This document shows positions 20,068 through 29,356 of a stretch of 64,000 bases of DNA, piece after piece; position 1 is the stretch's first letter, and the number at the start of each line of letters is the position of its first letter. The notes below the pieces were generated by a model. It did no database searches, had not been told where the DNA came from, and saw only the letters and a list, made by a program, of their open reading frames with translations. The stretch is from Gammaproteobacteria bacterium (GTDB lineage Bacteria > Pseudomonadota > Gammaproteobacteria > Steroidobacterales > Steroidobacteraceae). The DNA lies in contig CANGBB010000002.1 of assembly GCA_947452065.1 (NCBI GenBank), positions 62,001 through 126,000 of the forward strand. Reading direction: 5' to 3'. The translations under genes were made by a program, and so were the position numbers.

Positions 20068-20070
20068 AAT
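20065..20070 (+). promoter_or_regulatory. Candidate -10 box for lgt
   Basis: TAGAAT overlapping the end of rlmI, ten bases before the lgt ATG at 20081. There is no Shine-Dalgarno sequence in that gap, so any transcript from here would be nearly leaderless. Read-through from rlmI is the alternative. Confidence 0.25.
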
Positions 20071-20080
20071 CAGACATCCC

Positions 20081-20899
20081 ATGCTGACCGTACCGAACAT
20101 CGATCCCGTTGCGCTGCGCCTCGGCCCGCTCCATGTGCATTGGTACGGCATCATGTATCTGCTGGCCTTCGGTACGGCTTGGTGGCTGGCCCGGCGTCGT
20201 GCTGCGCGCCCCGGCTCCACATGGAGCGCCGCTGATGTCGATGATTTCGTGTTCTACGCCATGGTGGGCACCATCGTCGGCGGACGAGTCGGCTATGTGT
20301 TGTTCTATGGCCTGCCGCTGTGGCGTGATGATGCACTGTATCCGCTGAAAATCTGGCAGGGCGGCATGTCCTTCCATGGCGGCTTCCTCGGCGTGCTCAC
20401 CGCGATTGGACTATTCGCCCGCCGCGGCGGGCGGCGCGTGTTCGACGTCTTCGACTTTGCCGCACCGTTGCCGGGCCTCGGTCTGTTTGCGGGTCGCATG
20501 GGAAATTTCATCAACAGCGAGCTGTGGGGCAAGCCCACCTCAGTCCCTTGGGGTTTCCGCGTCGAGGATCTGTCCACCGGTCTCATCGCTGTCCGTCACC
20601 CTTCGCAACTCTATGAGGGCCTGCTCGAGGGCCTGTTGCTGGCTGCGCTACTGTGGTGGTTCACCTCGCGGCCGCGTCCCCGATATGCGCCCTCGGCGCT
20701 GTTCCTGATCATCTACTCGGTGTCGCGCATTGTGGTGGAATTCGTCCGCGTACCGGATGTGCAGATCGGCTACCTGGCCGGTAACTGGCTCACGATGGGC
20801 ATGGTGCTCTCGCTGCCGATGCTGTTGGCCGGTCTGTATCTGGCTTGGCGTGCCAACGCGCACCCTGAGCCCTCCGGCAATTACCAGACGGCATCCTGA
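20081..20899 (+). CDS. lgt: Prolipoprotein diacylglyceryl transferase
   Basis: Lgt attaches diacylglycerol from phosphatidylglycerol to the lipobox cysteine of prolipoproteins in the inner membrane. 272 residues with seven hydrophobic segments. The [11 protein letters not shown] segment, [11 protein letters not shown] and the Lgt signature [16 protein letters not shown] are all present. First gene of lgt-thyA-SET-folA; its stop overlaps the thyA ATG by one base. The lgt-thyA pairing is widespread in Proteobacteria. Likely clients in the window include RlpA and the RND adaptor. Confidence 0.96.
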   Translation: MLTVPNIDPVALRLGPLHVHWYGIMYLLAFGTAWWLARRRAARPGSTWSAADVDDFVFYAMVGTIVGGRVGYVLFYGLPLWRDDALYPLKIWQGGMSFHGGFLGVLTAIGLFARRGGRRVFDVFDFAAPLPGLGLFAGRMGNFINSELWGKPTSVPWGFRVEDLSTGLIAVRHPSQLYEGLLEGLLLAALLWWFTSRPRPRYAPSALFLIIYSVSRIVVEFVRVPDVQIGYLAGNWLTMGMVLSLPMLLAGLYLAWRANAHPEPSGNYQTAS

Positions 20900-21693
20900 T
20901 GGATTCGTACCTGCAACTGTTGCGCCAGGTGCGCGAGCAGGGCGCACGCAAGACCGATCGCACCGGCACCGGTACCTTGTCGCTGTTCGGCGCGCAGCTT
21001 CGCTTCCGCCTCTCCGACGGCTTTCCGCTGGTCACCACCAAGCGCATTCATCTCAAGTCGGTGGTGCACGAACTGCTGTGGTTCCTGCGCGGCGAAACCA
21101 ATACGCGCTACCTGCGCGAGCATGGCGTGACGATCTGGGACGAGTGGGCCGATGCCAACGGTGAACTCGGCCCGGTCTATGGCCGGCAGTGGCGTGCCTG
21201 GCGCACGGCCGATGGTCGCGAAGTTGATCAGATGGCCGAAGTCCTGCAGCAGATCCGCAATAACCCGGACTCGCGGCGCATCATCGTCAGCGCCTGGAAC
21301 GTCGGCGAACTGCCGCGCATGGCGCTGCAGCCCTGTCACGCGCTGTTCCAGTTCTATGTCGCGGAGGGCCGACTCAGTTGCCAGTTGTATCAGCGCAGTG
21401 CTGACATCTTCCTCGGCGTGCCCTTCAACATCGCCTCCTATGCACTGCTGACGCACATGGTTGCGCAGCAATGTGATCTGCTGCCCGGCGACTTTGTGTG
21501 GACCGGGGGTGATACGCACCTGTACCTGAACCACCTCGAGCAGGCGGACTTGCAGCTCGCACGGCAGTCCTTGCCGTTGCCCACTCTGAACATCCGGCGC
21601 CGGCCGCCCACTCTATTTGATTATCAGTACGAGGACTTCGAGTTCGTGAACTACCAGCATCATCCTGCAATCAAGGCGCCGGTGGCTGTATGA
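20899..21693 (+). CDS. thyA: Thymidylate synthase
   Basis: Converts dUMP to dTMP with methylene-tetrahydrofolate, giving dihydrofolate that FolA (22243-22749) reduces. 264 residues, the same length as the E. coli enzyme. The nucleophile is Cys146 in [12 protein letters not shown]. The [26 protein letters not shown] and [19 protein letters not shown] segments are canonical. Overlaps lgt by one base and the SET gene by four. Confidence 0.98.
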   Translation: MDSYLQLLRQVREQGARKTDRTGTGTLSLFGAQLRFRLSDGFPLVTTKRIHLKSVVHELLWFLRGETNTRYLREHGVTIWDEWADANGELGPVYGRQWRAWRTADGREVDQMAEVLQQIRNNPDSRRIIVSAWNVGELPRMALQPCHALFQFYVAEGRLSCQLYQRSADIFLGVPFNIASYALLTHMVAQQCDLLPGDFVWTGGDTHLYLNHLEQADLQLARQSLPLPTLNIRRRPPTLFDYQYEDFEFVNYQHHPAIKAPVAV

Positions 21694-22235
21694 CCGCCAT
21701 CGCCAAAGAACCTTATTTCAAAGTACGCCGTTCAAAGGTGCATGGACGCGGCGCCTTCGCTACACGTCTGATCCGCAAGGGTGCGCGTATCGCTGAATAT
21801 GTCGGCGATCGCATCTCGCATGAGGAGGCCGATCGTCGTTACGAGAGCAAGGCCGACAACGACAACCACACCTTCCTGTTCATTGTGAGCCGGAGCATTG
21901 TCATTGACGGCGGCGTGGGTGGCAACGACTCTCGTTTCATCAACCACGGTTGCGATCCGAACTGCGAATCGGTCATTGAGGACCGTCGCGTGTTCGTCGA
22001 AGCGATCCGCACGATCAAGCCAGGCGAAGAACTGATCTACGATTACTCCATTGGTCGCGACGACGACGACCCGGAGAACGTCGATGAGATCTACGCTTGC
22101 CGCTGTGGTGCCAAGAACTGTCGCGGGACAATGCTGTGGCCGGCCAAGCGGCCCAAGAAGCGCGCCAAGAAGAAGGCTGTGAAGCAGGGCGCCCGCAAGA
22201 AGGCCGCTCGCAAACAGGCTGCGAAGAAGAAGTGA
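21690..22235 (+). CDS. SET-domain protein-lysine methyltransferase with histone-H1-like tail
   Basis: A 181-residue SET protein. Visible motifs: [10 protein letters not shown] (15-24), [11 protein letters not shown] (82-92), GEELIYDY (112-119), then a post-SET zinc site with Cys137, Cys139 and Cys144 ([10 protein letters not shown]) that probably uses Cys92. The last 31 residues are almost only Lys, Arg, Ala and Gln (17 basic), like the tails of histone H1 or bacterial AlgP. SET enzymes methylate protein lysines with SAM; the target here is unknown. It overlaps thyA by four bases and is followed seven bases later by folA, inside the thymidylate operon. It may bind nucleic acid or methylate its own tail (inference). 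Confidence 0.88.
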   Translation: MTAIAKEPYFKVRRSKVHGRGAFATRLIRKGARIAEYVGDRISHEEADRRYESKADNDNHTFLFIVSRSIVIDGGVGGNDSRFINHGCDPNCESVIEDRRVFVEAIRTIKPGEELIYDYSIGRDDDDPENVDEIYACRCGAKNCRGTMLWPAKRPKKRAKKKAVKQGARKKAARKQAAKKK

Positions 22236-22242
22236 TCTGCCG

Positions 22243-22749
22243 GTGACCAGGCTGGCGCTCGTTGCTGCCCTCGCCACCAACGGCGTGATCGGTCGCGGCG
22301 GTGCGCTGCCCTGGCATCTGCCGGACGACCTGCGGCACTTCAAGACAGTCACACTGGGTAAGCCGGTGCTGATGGGCCGGCGCACCTTCGAGTCGATCGG
22401 GCGCCCGCTGCCAGGTCGCCGAAATCTGGTGCTGAGCAGTGGTCCTGAAATCGCTGTGCCGGGTGTCGAGACCGTGCGCAACCTGCAGGAGGCGCTGCAG
22501 CGCTGTGCGGGTCTCGAAGAGGTCTGCGTTATCGGGGGCGCTGTGTTGTATGCCGCGGCGCTGCCGCTGGCGCAGGTGCTCTACCTGACGCGGGTTCATG
22601 CCGATGTTGAAGGCGACGTGCGTTTCCCGACTGTGCGTTGGGAGGAATGGCGTGAGTCAGCGCGCTTGGAGCATGCTGCTGACGAGCGTCATGCCTATGC
22701 GATGAGTTTCATCACGCTGGAGCGCACCGCGCCCGTCGCCCCGCTTTGA
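22243..22749 (+). CDS. folA: Dihydrofolate reductase
   Basis: Reduces dihydrofolate to tetrahydrofolate with NADPH. 168 residues beginning on GTG at 22243. The active-site block GRGGALPWHLPDDLRHFK, LMGRRTFESIGRPLPGR and the CVIGGAVLYAAALP nucleotide-binding segment are typical. It closes the thymidylate cycle with ThyA, from which it is separated only by the SET gene. Convergent with the RND permease gene, with two bases between stops. Confidence 0.97.
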   Translation: MTRLALVAALATNGVIGRGGALPWHLPDDLRHFKTVTLGKPVLMGRRTFESIGRPLPGRRNLVLSSGPEIAVPGVETVRNLQEALQRCAGLEEVCVIGGAVLYAAALPLAQVLYLTRVHADVEGDVRFPTVRWEEWRESARLEHAADERHAYAMSFITLERTAPVAPL

Positions 22750-22751
22750 TA

Positions 22752-25700
22752 TCAGCTGCGAGGCCGTACGTAGCGAAGGGCCAGCGCTGGCAGCACCACC
22801 AGATTCAGCACGGTCGAGCTCACCAGTCCGCCCAGAACAGTGATGGCCATCGGGCCTTCGATCTCCTGTCCCGGGCGGTGCAGGCCAAAGGCCAGTGGTG
22901 CCAGTCCGAGCGCCGTGACCGCGGCGGTCATCAGGATGGGAATCAGGCGTTCGCCGGCGCCGCGCAGCACTAACTCCAGATTCCACGCAGCGCCTTCGCG
23001 TTCGACTAGGTGCTCGTAATGCACCAACTGCAGGATGGCATTGCGGGCGCTGATACCAAAGACCGTCACCAGTCCGACCACTGCTCCCAGTGATAGCCCG
23101 ATACCGCTGCAGGCAATCGCAGCGACGCTGCCAATCAGACTGAAGGGTAGGTTGGCCAGCACTAGCCAGGTGTTGATTCGCCACTGAAAGGCCATGAACA
23201 GAATCATCACGATCAGCACCAGTGCCACGCCACTGTAGAGCAGCATTTCATTGCGTGTCTGCCGTTCAGCTTCGGCGGCGCCAGTGAACTGGATGAAGAC
23301 GCCAGAGGGGAGGGTGACCTTCTGCGCGATCAGTTCCCGCGCCTCGGTGACGACCTCCTGCAGCGGCCGGCCGCTAACATTGAAGGTCACGCTGATGCGA
23401 CGTTGGCCGCCATCGTGCTCGATCATGTAGCGGCCTTCGGTGGCGTGGATGCGTGCCACCTGAGCCAGCGGCACCGGCCCAAGCGCACCATTGATCATCA
23501 GGCGACCGACCTGATCCGGATGAGTGCGTACCGATTCGGGCAGCATCACCACTGTCTCGATGGAGCGCGTGCCACTGAAGGTCTCGCCCACCGTCATGCC
23601 GGCGTAGGCAGCCTGCAAGGCGTCGAGCGCATCCTGATTTTTCAGGCCTGCGGCAGTCAGTGCACGCGGCATGAGATCGATGGTCAGTGAGGGAGTGCCG
23701 CTCTGGCGCTTGAATTGCAGGTCCACGAGCCCTGATACCTTGCCCAGCGCTGCAACAACACTCTCGCCGGTGCGATCGAGCTGATCCAGATCCTCACCGA
23801 ATACCTTGATCGCCACCTGAGCCGTCTCGCCGCTCAGGCTCTCGCTGATCCGATCGCCGAGGAAGGTGACCACCTCGCTTTGGAGGCCGGGGTATTTTTC
23901 GAGAATTTCGCGCAGCTGCTCCTGTGCGATCTTCTGGTCCACATCCGCATCGGGCTTGAGCTCGATGTGGAACTCGCTTCGGTGTGGGCCCCAAGTATCT
24001 TCACCCAGCTCTGCGCGGCCAATCTGTTGCTGAATGGACTGCACATAGGGCAGTGCCAGAACCTCACGACTGATGCGCTCGCCGACGGACTTCATTTCCT
24101 GCAGCGAAGTGCCCGGGATGGAGCTCGACACCTGCATCACGAAGTGGCTTTCGCGGAAGTCCGGCATGAACGTGCCGCCGAGGAAGGGCAGTGCCGCCAG
24201 TGCAGCGATGATCAATACAGTTAGGGTCGCAGCCACTAGGCGCAAGTGCGCAGCGACGCCGTTGATGGCTCGTCCCTGCCAGGCTTTGAGGCGTATCAGC
24301 CAACCTGCATCACCGTGGCCGGCGTCCTGCTTCAGCAGCAGCGCGCACAGTGCCGGCGTGGCCGTCATGGCCACCGCCAGCGAGGCGAGTACGGCAATGA
24401 TGAAAGCCAGCGCCAGCGGGCCGACGAAATGACCCTGCACGCTGGAGGTGAAAAGCTGCGGCAGGAACACGGCGATCACGACCAGCGTGGCGAAGATCAC
24501 CGGACCGCGCACTTCCAACGCCGCGTCGCGAATCACTTGGAAGCGCGGCAGCGGTGTGGACAACTGTGCGTTGGCACGAAGCCGACGCATGATGTTCTCG
24601 ATGTCGATGATGGCGTCGTCAACCAGCACGCCGAGCGCGACGGCAAAGCCACCCAAAGTCATGGTGTTCAGCGTGTAGCCAAAGTGTCCGAGCGCTGCGA
24701 TCGCGGCCAGAAGTGATAGCGGAATGGCTGTGAAGGCGATCAGCGCAGCGCGCGTGTCGCGCATGAACAGGTACAGCACGGCAAGGATCAGGAGCGCGGC
24801 GATCAGCAGTGATTGCTGCAGATCTCCCAGCGCACGCTCAATGAAGTTGGCCGGGCGGTGCAGCGCCGGATGGACTGTGATGCCCTGCGCCTTCAGCGCG
24901 GGCTCCAACTCGGCCAGTGCAGCCTCGACCTCATGCGTGGTGGCCAATGTGTTGGCGCCGTACTGGCTGGCCAGAGACAGCAGCACGCCGCTCTGACCCA
25001 TGATCAGCGCGTCGCCGAAGCGCGGCGCCGGCGCGATCTGCACGGTCGCAACATCGCGCAGGTGGATAGGCACCCCGTTGCGTACGCTGACCAGTGCCTC
25101 GCCCAGTGCTGCCAAATCAGGTTTGGGTGTGGGTGTTTCCAGCAGGATGCGTTGCGCTGTCAGGTCGATGAAACCAGCGCCGCGCAGGCTCAGTGCGGCA
25201 CGTGCGCCGTCGGCAAGTTCTGTGAGCGTGATCCCATAGGAAGCCATGCGTGCCATGTCGGGCGTCACATGGATCTGACGTACGGCTCCGCCGTACACGA
25301 TGGCGTGGGCCACCCCGGGAACCGCCAGTAGCCGCGGTTTGATGACCCAGTCAGCGGCATCGCGCAGCGCATAGGCATCGACCTTGTCTGACACCAGGCC
25401 GATCTTCAGCAGGTCCATCGTACTGGAGACCAGCGGTGACAGCTTCGGCGTCGCCACGCCGCTCGGCAGCGTACTACCGAGTTCCGCCAGACGCTCTGCG
25501 ATGCCCTGCCGCGCAACATGCAGGTCAAGGCCTTCATTGAAATTGATAGTGATTACCGAAAGACCCTGAATCGACTGCGAGCGCAGTGAAGCGAGTCCGG
25601 CTGCGCCATTGACCAGATTTTCAATGGGGCGCGTGATCAGTTCCTCGACCTGCTGAGGAGTAAAGCCGGGAGCCTCGGTCTGGATCGATACCTGCGATGG

Positions 25701-25829
25701 TACAAACTCCGGGAACACATCCAGCGATGCATGCATGGCGCCAAAAATGCCCAGCGCAAGCGCCAGCAGCGCGAGTGCTGCGACTGCGCCACTGCGCCGT
25801 ACGCACAGATCGATCAGCCACTGGATCAT
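22752..25829 (-). CDS. RND efflux transporter permease (CzcA/CusA-like)
   Basis: A 1025-residue inner membrane pump driven by protons. It has the RND layout of 12 transmembrane segments with two large periplasmic loops. The TM4 relay motif reads GVLVDDAIIDIENIMRR, with acidic residues expected to carry protons. The porter segment GEDTWGPHRSEFHIELKPD resembles heavy-metal RND pumps. Substrate cannot be fixed: metal ions or small organics. Third gene of outer membrane factor - adaptor - permease on the minus strand; its start overlaps the adaptor stop by four bases. Confidence 0.92.
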   Translation of the reverse strand: MIQWLIDLCVRRSGAVAALALLALALGIFGAMHASLDVFPEFVPSQVSIQTEAPGFTPQQVEELITRPIENLVNGAAGLASLRSQSIQGLSVITINFNEGLDLHVARQGIAERLAELGSTLPSGVATPKLSPLVSSTMDLLKIGLVSDKVDAYALRDAADWVIKPRLLAVPGVAHAIVYGGAVRQIHVTPDMARMASYGITLTELADGARAALSLRGAGFIDLTAQRILLETPTPKPDLAALGEALVSVRNGVPIHLRDVATVQIAPAPRFGDALIMGQSGVLLSLASQYGANTLATTHEVEAALAELEPALKAQGITVHPALHRPANFIERALGDLQQSLLIAALLILAVLYLFMRDTRAALIAFTAIPLSLLAAIAALGHFGYTLNTMTLGGFAVALGVLVDDAIIDIENIMRRLRANAQLSTPLPRFQVIRDAALEVRGPVIFATLVVIAVFLPQLFTSSVQGHFVGPLALAFIIAVLASLAVAMTATPALCALLLKQDAGHGDAGWLIRLKAWQGRAINGVAAHLRLVAATLTVLIIAALAALPFLGGTFMPDFRESHFVMQVSSSIPGTSLQEMKSVGERISREVLALPYVQSIQQQIGRAELGEDTWGPHRSEFHIELKPDADVDQKIAQEQLREILEKYPGLQSEVVTFLGDRISESLSGETAQVAIKVFGEDLDQLDRTGESVVAALGKVSGLVDLQFKRQSGTPSLTIDLMPRALTAAGLKNQDALDALQAAYAGMTVGETFSGTRSIETVVMLPESVRTHPDQVGRLMINGALGPVPLAQVARIHATEGRYMIEHDGGQRRISVTFNVSGRPLQEVVTEARELIAQKVTLPSGVFIQFTGAAEAERQTRNEMLLYSGVALVLIVMILFMAFQWRINTWLVLANLPFSLIGSVAAIACSGIGLSLGAVVGLVTVFGISARNAILQLVHYEHLVEREGAAWNLELVLRGAGERLIPILMTAAVTALGLAPLAFGLHRPGQEIEGPMAITVLGGLVSSTVLNLVVLPALALRYVRPRS

Positions 25830-26806
25830 TCGTCGGCTTCCGCGCTCGGATTGATTTCGCGGGCCAGCAGCAGCCCGGCACCGGTGCTCACCACCTCATC
25901 ACCCGGTGCAATACCTTCGGAAACAAAATAGCCACTGGGCGCCGGACGGCTGGTGTCGAGGAGGGCGCGTGAGAAGCTGCCGTCGGGCTTGGCGACGTAG
26001 CACCAGTAGGCGCTGTTGTACTGGATCACAGCCGTGGCCGGAACAACGATGCCCTTAACGGTTGCGCTGCTCGAAGCCCAGGCTTGCAGGCGCTCACCTT
26101 CACTGACATCGGCGGCGCGCAGCAGCGTGAAGAAGCTGCGACCCGGGATCGTGGTGTCCGCCGGTGCATCCCAGATCGCATCGCTGACCCAATTGCGTCC
26201 CGTGGCACCACTGTCGAGACGTGTCAGGCGCACATGCTTAGGCAGTGCCGCCGGCAGTGTGCCGAGTGCAAAGGTGACGCGTACCAATTTGACCTGACCG
26301 CCTGCTAATTCAGTCAGCCATGCTTGACCCGGCGCTTTAGATGGCGCCCCCTGGCCGAGCAGGGCTGTTAGTCGATGTTCCGCCAGCGTCAGGGCTGCGG
26401 CGTCCGTCGCGGCCTGTCGCTCCACTGCCTCGATGGTCTCAGTGGGCAGTGCACCAGGCGTTCCTGACAATTGTTTTGCGCGTGCCAGTGCCGCCTGACT
26501 TTGTCGCAGGGCGAGTTGCGCATTGCTGAGCTCGGCGCTGGCTACCGCGATGGGTTCATGGCTGAGCACCACGCCAAAGCCGGGCGTTTCGGCCAGAAAA
26601 CTGGCATTGGCCGCAGCTGTGGTGACAATGCCCAGTTTTTCGCGCTGCTCGGCGTCGAGCTTCGGTCCGTTTTCTTCTTCGACCGTCTTGGACGCAGCCG
26701 CTGGCTTGTCGTCATCGTCGGCGGCACCGAATTTTCCTTCGCAGCCGCTCACTGACAGCAGCAAAAGGCCTGAGACCAGCAGAGTTGCGCGATGGAACGC
26801 TTTCAT
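25826..26806 (-). CDS. RND efflux periplasmic adaptor lipoprotein, apparently shortened
   Basis: A 326-residue adaptor (membrane fusion protein) linking the permease to the outer membrane factor. A lipobox LSVSGC (Cys22) marks it as a lipoprotein. An acidic stretch (ADDDD) follows at 29-33. The helical hairpin AELSNAQLALRQSQAALARAKQL starts at residue 91, straight after GFGVVLSHEPIAVAS. The usual lipoyl half-motif (G-x-V-x7-G-x2-V-x2-G-Q-x-L) expected in between is not visible, so about 30 residues seem missing relative to typical adaptors. The frame is intact, so this may be a natural subfamily. Confidence 0.8.
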   Translation of the reverse strand: MKAFHRATLLVSGLLLLSVSGCEGKFGAADDDDKPAAASKTVEEENGPKLDAEQREKLGIVTTAAANASFLAETPGFGVVLSHEPIAVASAELSNAQLALRQSQAALARAKQLSGTPGALPTETIEAVERQAATDAAALTLAEHRLTALLGQGAPSKAPGQAWLTELAGGQVKLVRVTFALGTLPAALPKHVRLTRLDSGATGRNWVSDAIWDAPADTTIPGRSFFTLLRAADVSEGERLQAWASSSATVKGIVVPATAVIQYNSAYWCYVAKPDGSFSRALLDTSRPAPSGYFVSEGIAPGDEVVSTGAGLLLAREINPSAEADE

Positions 26807-26818
26807 GGATGCACTCGC

Positions 26819-28291
26819 CTAACGGTGGATGGATGCACTGGCCGACAGCGATTCGGCTTGCCAGCCGCCGCCCAGTGCCTTGCCAAGATTGATCAGCGCC
26901 AGCAGATGTGCCAACCGATAAGCGCTGGCCTGATCGCGTGCGCCGTGAAGCATACGCTGTGCTTCGAGAACGCTGAGATAGTCGCTGGAGCCAGCGCGGT
27001 AGCGCAGCTCCGCACCCTCGAACGCGCGTGTGCTCTGCGCAAGGCTTTCATCTTGTGCTGCGCGCTGCTGGTTCAGGTGCTGGAGAGCGGAGAGCGCGGT
27101 TTCCACATCAAGCAGAGCATTACGAATCGCTGTTTGGTAATTCGCCAGCAGTTCCTGCTCACGGGCGGTGGATTCTGCGCGCAGTGCCTGGCGACGACCG
27201 CCATCAAAGATGCTTTGCACGACACTCGCGCCCACGGAGAAGGTGCTGCCAGTGCCTTCGAGCGTGAGCACCGCAGCCTGAAGCGCGGGGTTCTGGACAC
27301 CCCCGTTCGCCGTCAATGCCACAGTGGGGAAAATAGCGGCCTGTGCGGCGCGAACGTCGGCGTGCGCCGCGGCGAGATTGGCTTCAGCGGCGAGCAGGTC
27401 CGGTCGCCGCGTCAACAGTTGCGCGGGCAAGCCCGCAGTCACAGCCGGCTCCTGCAGCGCGGCCAGAGGCAGCCCTTTGATATCGAATTGCTCCGGATCG
27501 TGACCGGAAAGCACCCCCAACACGCCGCGCTCGGCCGCTTCCTGTTGCTGCAGTTCAGGCAGCACCAGCTCTGCATTGGCAACCACGGCACGCTGTGTGG
27601 CCACTTCCACGGCGCTGGCCTTGCCAGCCGAGTAGCGTGCTTCAGTGGCCTGTAGTACCTGGCGCGCGGTCGTTAAATTGTCTGAGGCGATCGTCAGGCG
27701 CTCGCGCAGCGACAGCACGCGAAAATAGCTGCTGGCGATGCTGCTCTCGAGAGTCAGCCGCAATGCTTCACGATCACTCCGACTGGCTCGCGCCATCGCC
27801 TGCGCGGAATCTGCCGTCGCGCGGTTGCGACCCCAGAAGTCGATCTCGTAGCTGGCCGAGAGCAGCCCGGACCAATCGGTTTCACGGCCGGTGGTTCCAC
27901 CGCTGCGGCCAGTGGACCTTGAGATATTGCCGCCTGCCTGCACACTGGGAAGCAGCCCACTGCCGGCAGCACGGGCACGTGAGTCCGCCTGAAGGATGCG
28001 CGCCTGCGCGGCCGCCAGATCTGTGTTGTGAGCCCGTGCATTGGCAATCAGTGCGATGAGTTCGTCGCTGCCGAAGCCGCGATACCAGTCACCGTTGGCG
28101 GGCGGAGCGACATCGTTGACGACTCCGGCCGATGATGACTGCTCGAAGTGCGCGGGTAGGGCAGGCTTTGCAGGTGCTGTTTCAGCGCCCGTTGTGGCCA
28201 GAGTTGCGCACGCCGTACAAAGCAATGCGGTGGCCAGCAGACCCAACGCACCGCTCAGGGTGCTCGCGACGGGGCTTGGCACAGCAGACAT
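26819..28291 (-). CDS. RND efflux outer membrane factor, NodT/TolC-like lipoprotein
   Basis: A 490-residue outer membrane channel of the NodT family, lipid-anchored via a lipobox LLCTAC near residue 28. It contains the duplicated OEP domains: ARILQADSRARAAGSGLLPSVQAGG and RRPDLLAAEANLAAAHADVRAAQAAIFPTVAL. The ATG at 28291 is preferred over 28318, because a TATAGT box on the same strand lies at 28333-28328 and would leave no leader for the longer form. First gene of the tripartite pump operon, 12 bases before the adaptor. Confidence 0.9.
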   Translation of the reverse strand: MSAVPSPVASTLSGALGLLATALLCTACATLATTGAETAPAKPALPAHFEQSSSAGVVNDVAPPANGDWYRGFGSDELIALIANARAHNTDLAAAQARILQADSRARAAGSGLLPSVQAGGNISRSTGRSGGTTGRETDWSGLLSASYEIDFWGRNRATADSAQAMARASRSDREALRLTLESSIASSYFRVLSLRERLTIASDNLTTARQVLQATEARYSAGKASAVEVATQRAVVANAELVLPELQQQEAAERGVLGVLSGHDPEQFDIKGLPLAALQEPAVTAGLPAQLLTRRPDLLAAEANLAAAHADVRAAQAAIFPTVALTANGGVQNPALQAAVLTLEGTGSTFSVGASVVQSIFDGGRRQALRAESTAREQELLANYQTAIRNALLDVETALSALQHLNQQRAAQDESLAQSTRAFEGAELRYRAGSSDYLSVLEAQRMLHGARDQASAYRLAHLLALINLGKALGGGWQAESLSASASIHR

Positions 28292-28327
28292 CTCGGCTCG
28301 ATTCTCCACGGGAGGCATACCAGCCAG

Positions 28328-28333
28328 ACTATA
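28328..28333 (-). promoter_or_regulatory. Candidate -10 box for the RND efflux operon
   Basis: On the minus strand this reads TATAGT, 36 bases upstream of the ATG at 28291. It lies in the 87-base gap after the COG4705 gene. No clear -35 was found, and read-through from the upstream gene is possible. Confidence 0.3.
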
Positions 28334-28378
28334 CCGGTAATGTTGCTGGTTTGTTTCCGGCCAGCTGACTGCGACTGG

Positions 28379-29104
28379 CTAGCTGGCTGAGATGTCCGAC
28401 TGTGGGCGTACGCGCCAGAGGAGCAGAACGCCAACAAAGAGCAGTCCGCTCAAGGCCGTGCTGGCATTCAGTCCGATGCCGAGTTTGTCGTGTTCAGCGA
28501 GTAGATCGCCAATGGCCGTGCCAGCAGTGCGTGCGATGCAGACGGTGAACCAGTAGGCAAGCAGCGTCAGGGCGGCAGCCCGGCGGTTGAACAGCAGCAC
28601 CACCAGCAGCACCGCCAGCAGCGCCGCGGACGCAACCCCTTGTCCCATCAGTCGCTGCAACGCGTCGCCCAGCGCTGTGCCGAGCACGCCGGCAGCTAGC
28701 ATCGCCGTCCAGTAACGCACATCGGTCTGTGGCAGCCCGCTACGGCTCGCCGCACTGCGCGCACCGCGCCAGACTACGGCCGCGATCACCGCCGCCAACG
28801 CCGCAGAGAGTGCAAACCGGTTCCAGCCCATGTAATGACGGCCGCAGAGGTAATCAGCGATGTTGGTAGCGCCGGTGCGGATGACAATGATGGCCAGCCA
28901 GTACCAGGCCTCATGCCTGCGGTTGTCGCGCCGCTCGAACAGGTAAGCCAGTGCCACGATTGCGGCGAGCACCGGCAATCCACCGAGGATTCCCAGGCCG
29001 CTGTCATGCGCATAGAGATCGCCCAGATTCGTGCCAAAGACGCTGGCCAGTGTGATGGCGGTCCAGTAGCGGGCATCGATACGGGGAACGTGCAGATCTT
29101 TCAT
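28379..29104 (-). CDS. COG4705-type integral membrane protein with internal repeats
   Basis: A 241-residue membrane protein with about eight hydrophobic helices and no signal peptide. It is built of repeated units: RYWTAITLASVFGTNLGD near the N terminus matches RYWTAMLAAGVLGTALGD around residue 130, and YWLAIIVIRTGATNIADYL matches YWFTVCIARTAGTAIGDLL. Each unit ends in a small-residue plus Gly-Asp motif. COG4705 proteins have no assigned function. It lies upstream of, and on the same strand as, the RND operon, which hints at a transport or stress link. Confidence 0.75.
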   Translation of the reverse strand: MKDLHVPRIDARYWTAITLASVFGTNLGDLYAHDSGLGILGGLPVLAAIVALAYLFERRDNRRHEAWYWLAIIVIRTGATNIADYLCGRHYMGWNRFALSAALAAVIAAVVWRGARSAASRSGLPQTDVRYWTAMLAAGVLGTALGDALQRLMGQGVASAALLAVLLVVLLFNRRAAALTLLAYWFTVCIARTAGTAIGDLLAEHDKLGIGLNASTALSGLLFVGVLLLWRVRPQSDISAS

Positions 29105-29356
29105 TGCTGTTCTCGGGCTGCAGGAAACCGGTGCAGTGTGAAGAAGTCGGCTGTGGCAGGCAAATTTCCCAGTGTGAATAAATGTCAGGGATCAGATTCG
29201 GTCCCGCGTAGGAGGGCTGCGCTGCCCGATCTCTTCACAACTAGCGCCTTCCTTGCCGAAGCTTGCATCAAATAGGACTATCGCTCCCTGGGGACTCGGG
29301 CAGAATCACTGCGAAATTCGCTGACGTCATCACCTCTGCTCTTCGGAGACTCTGTC

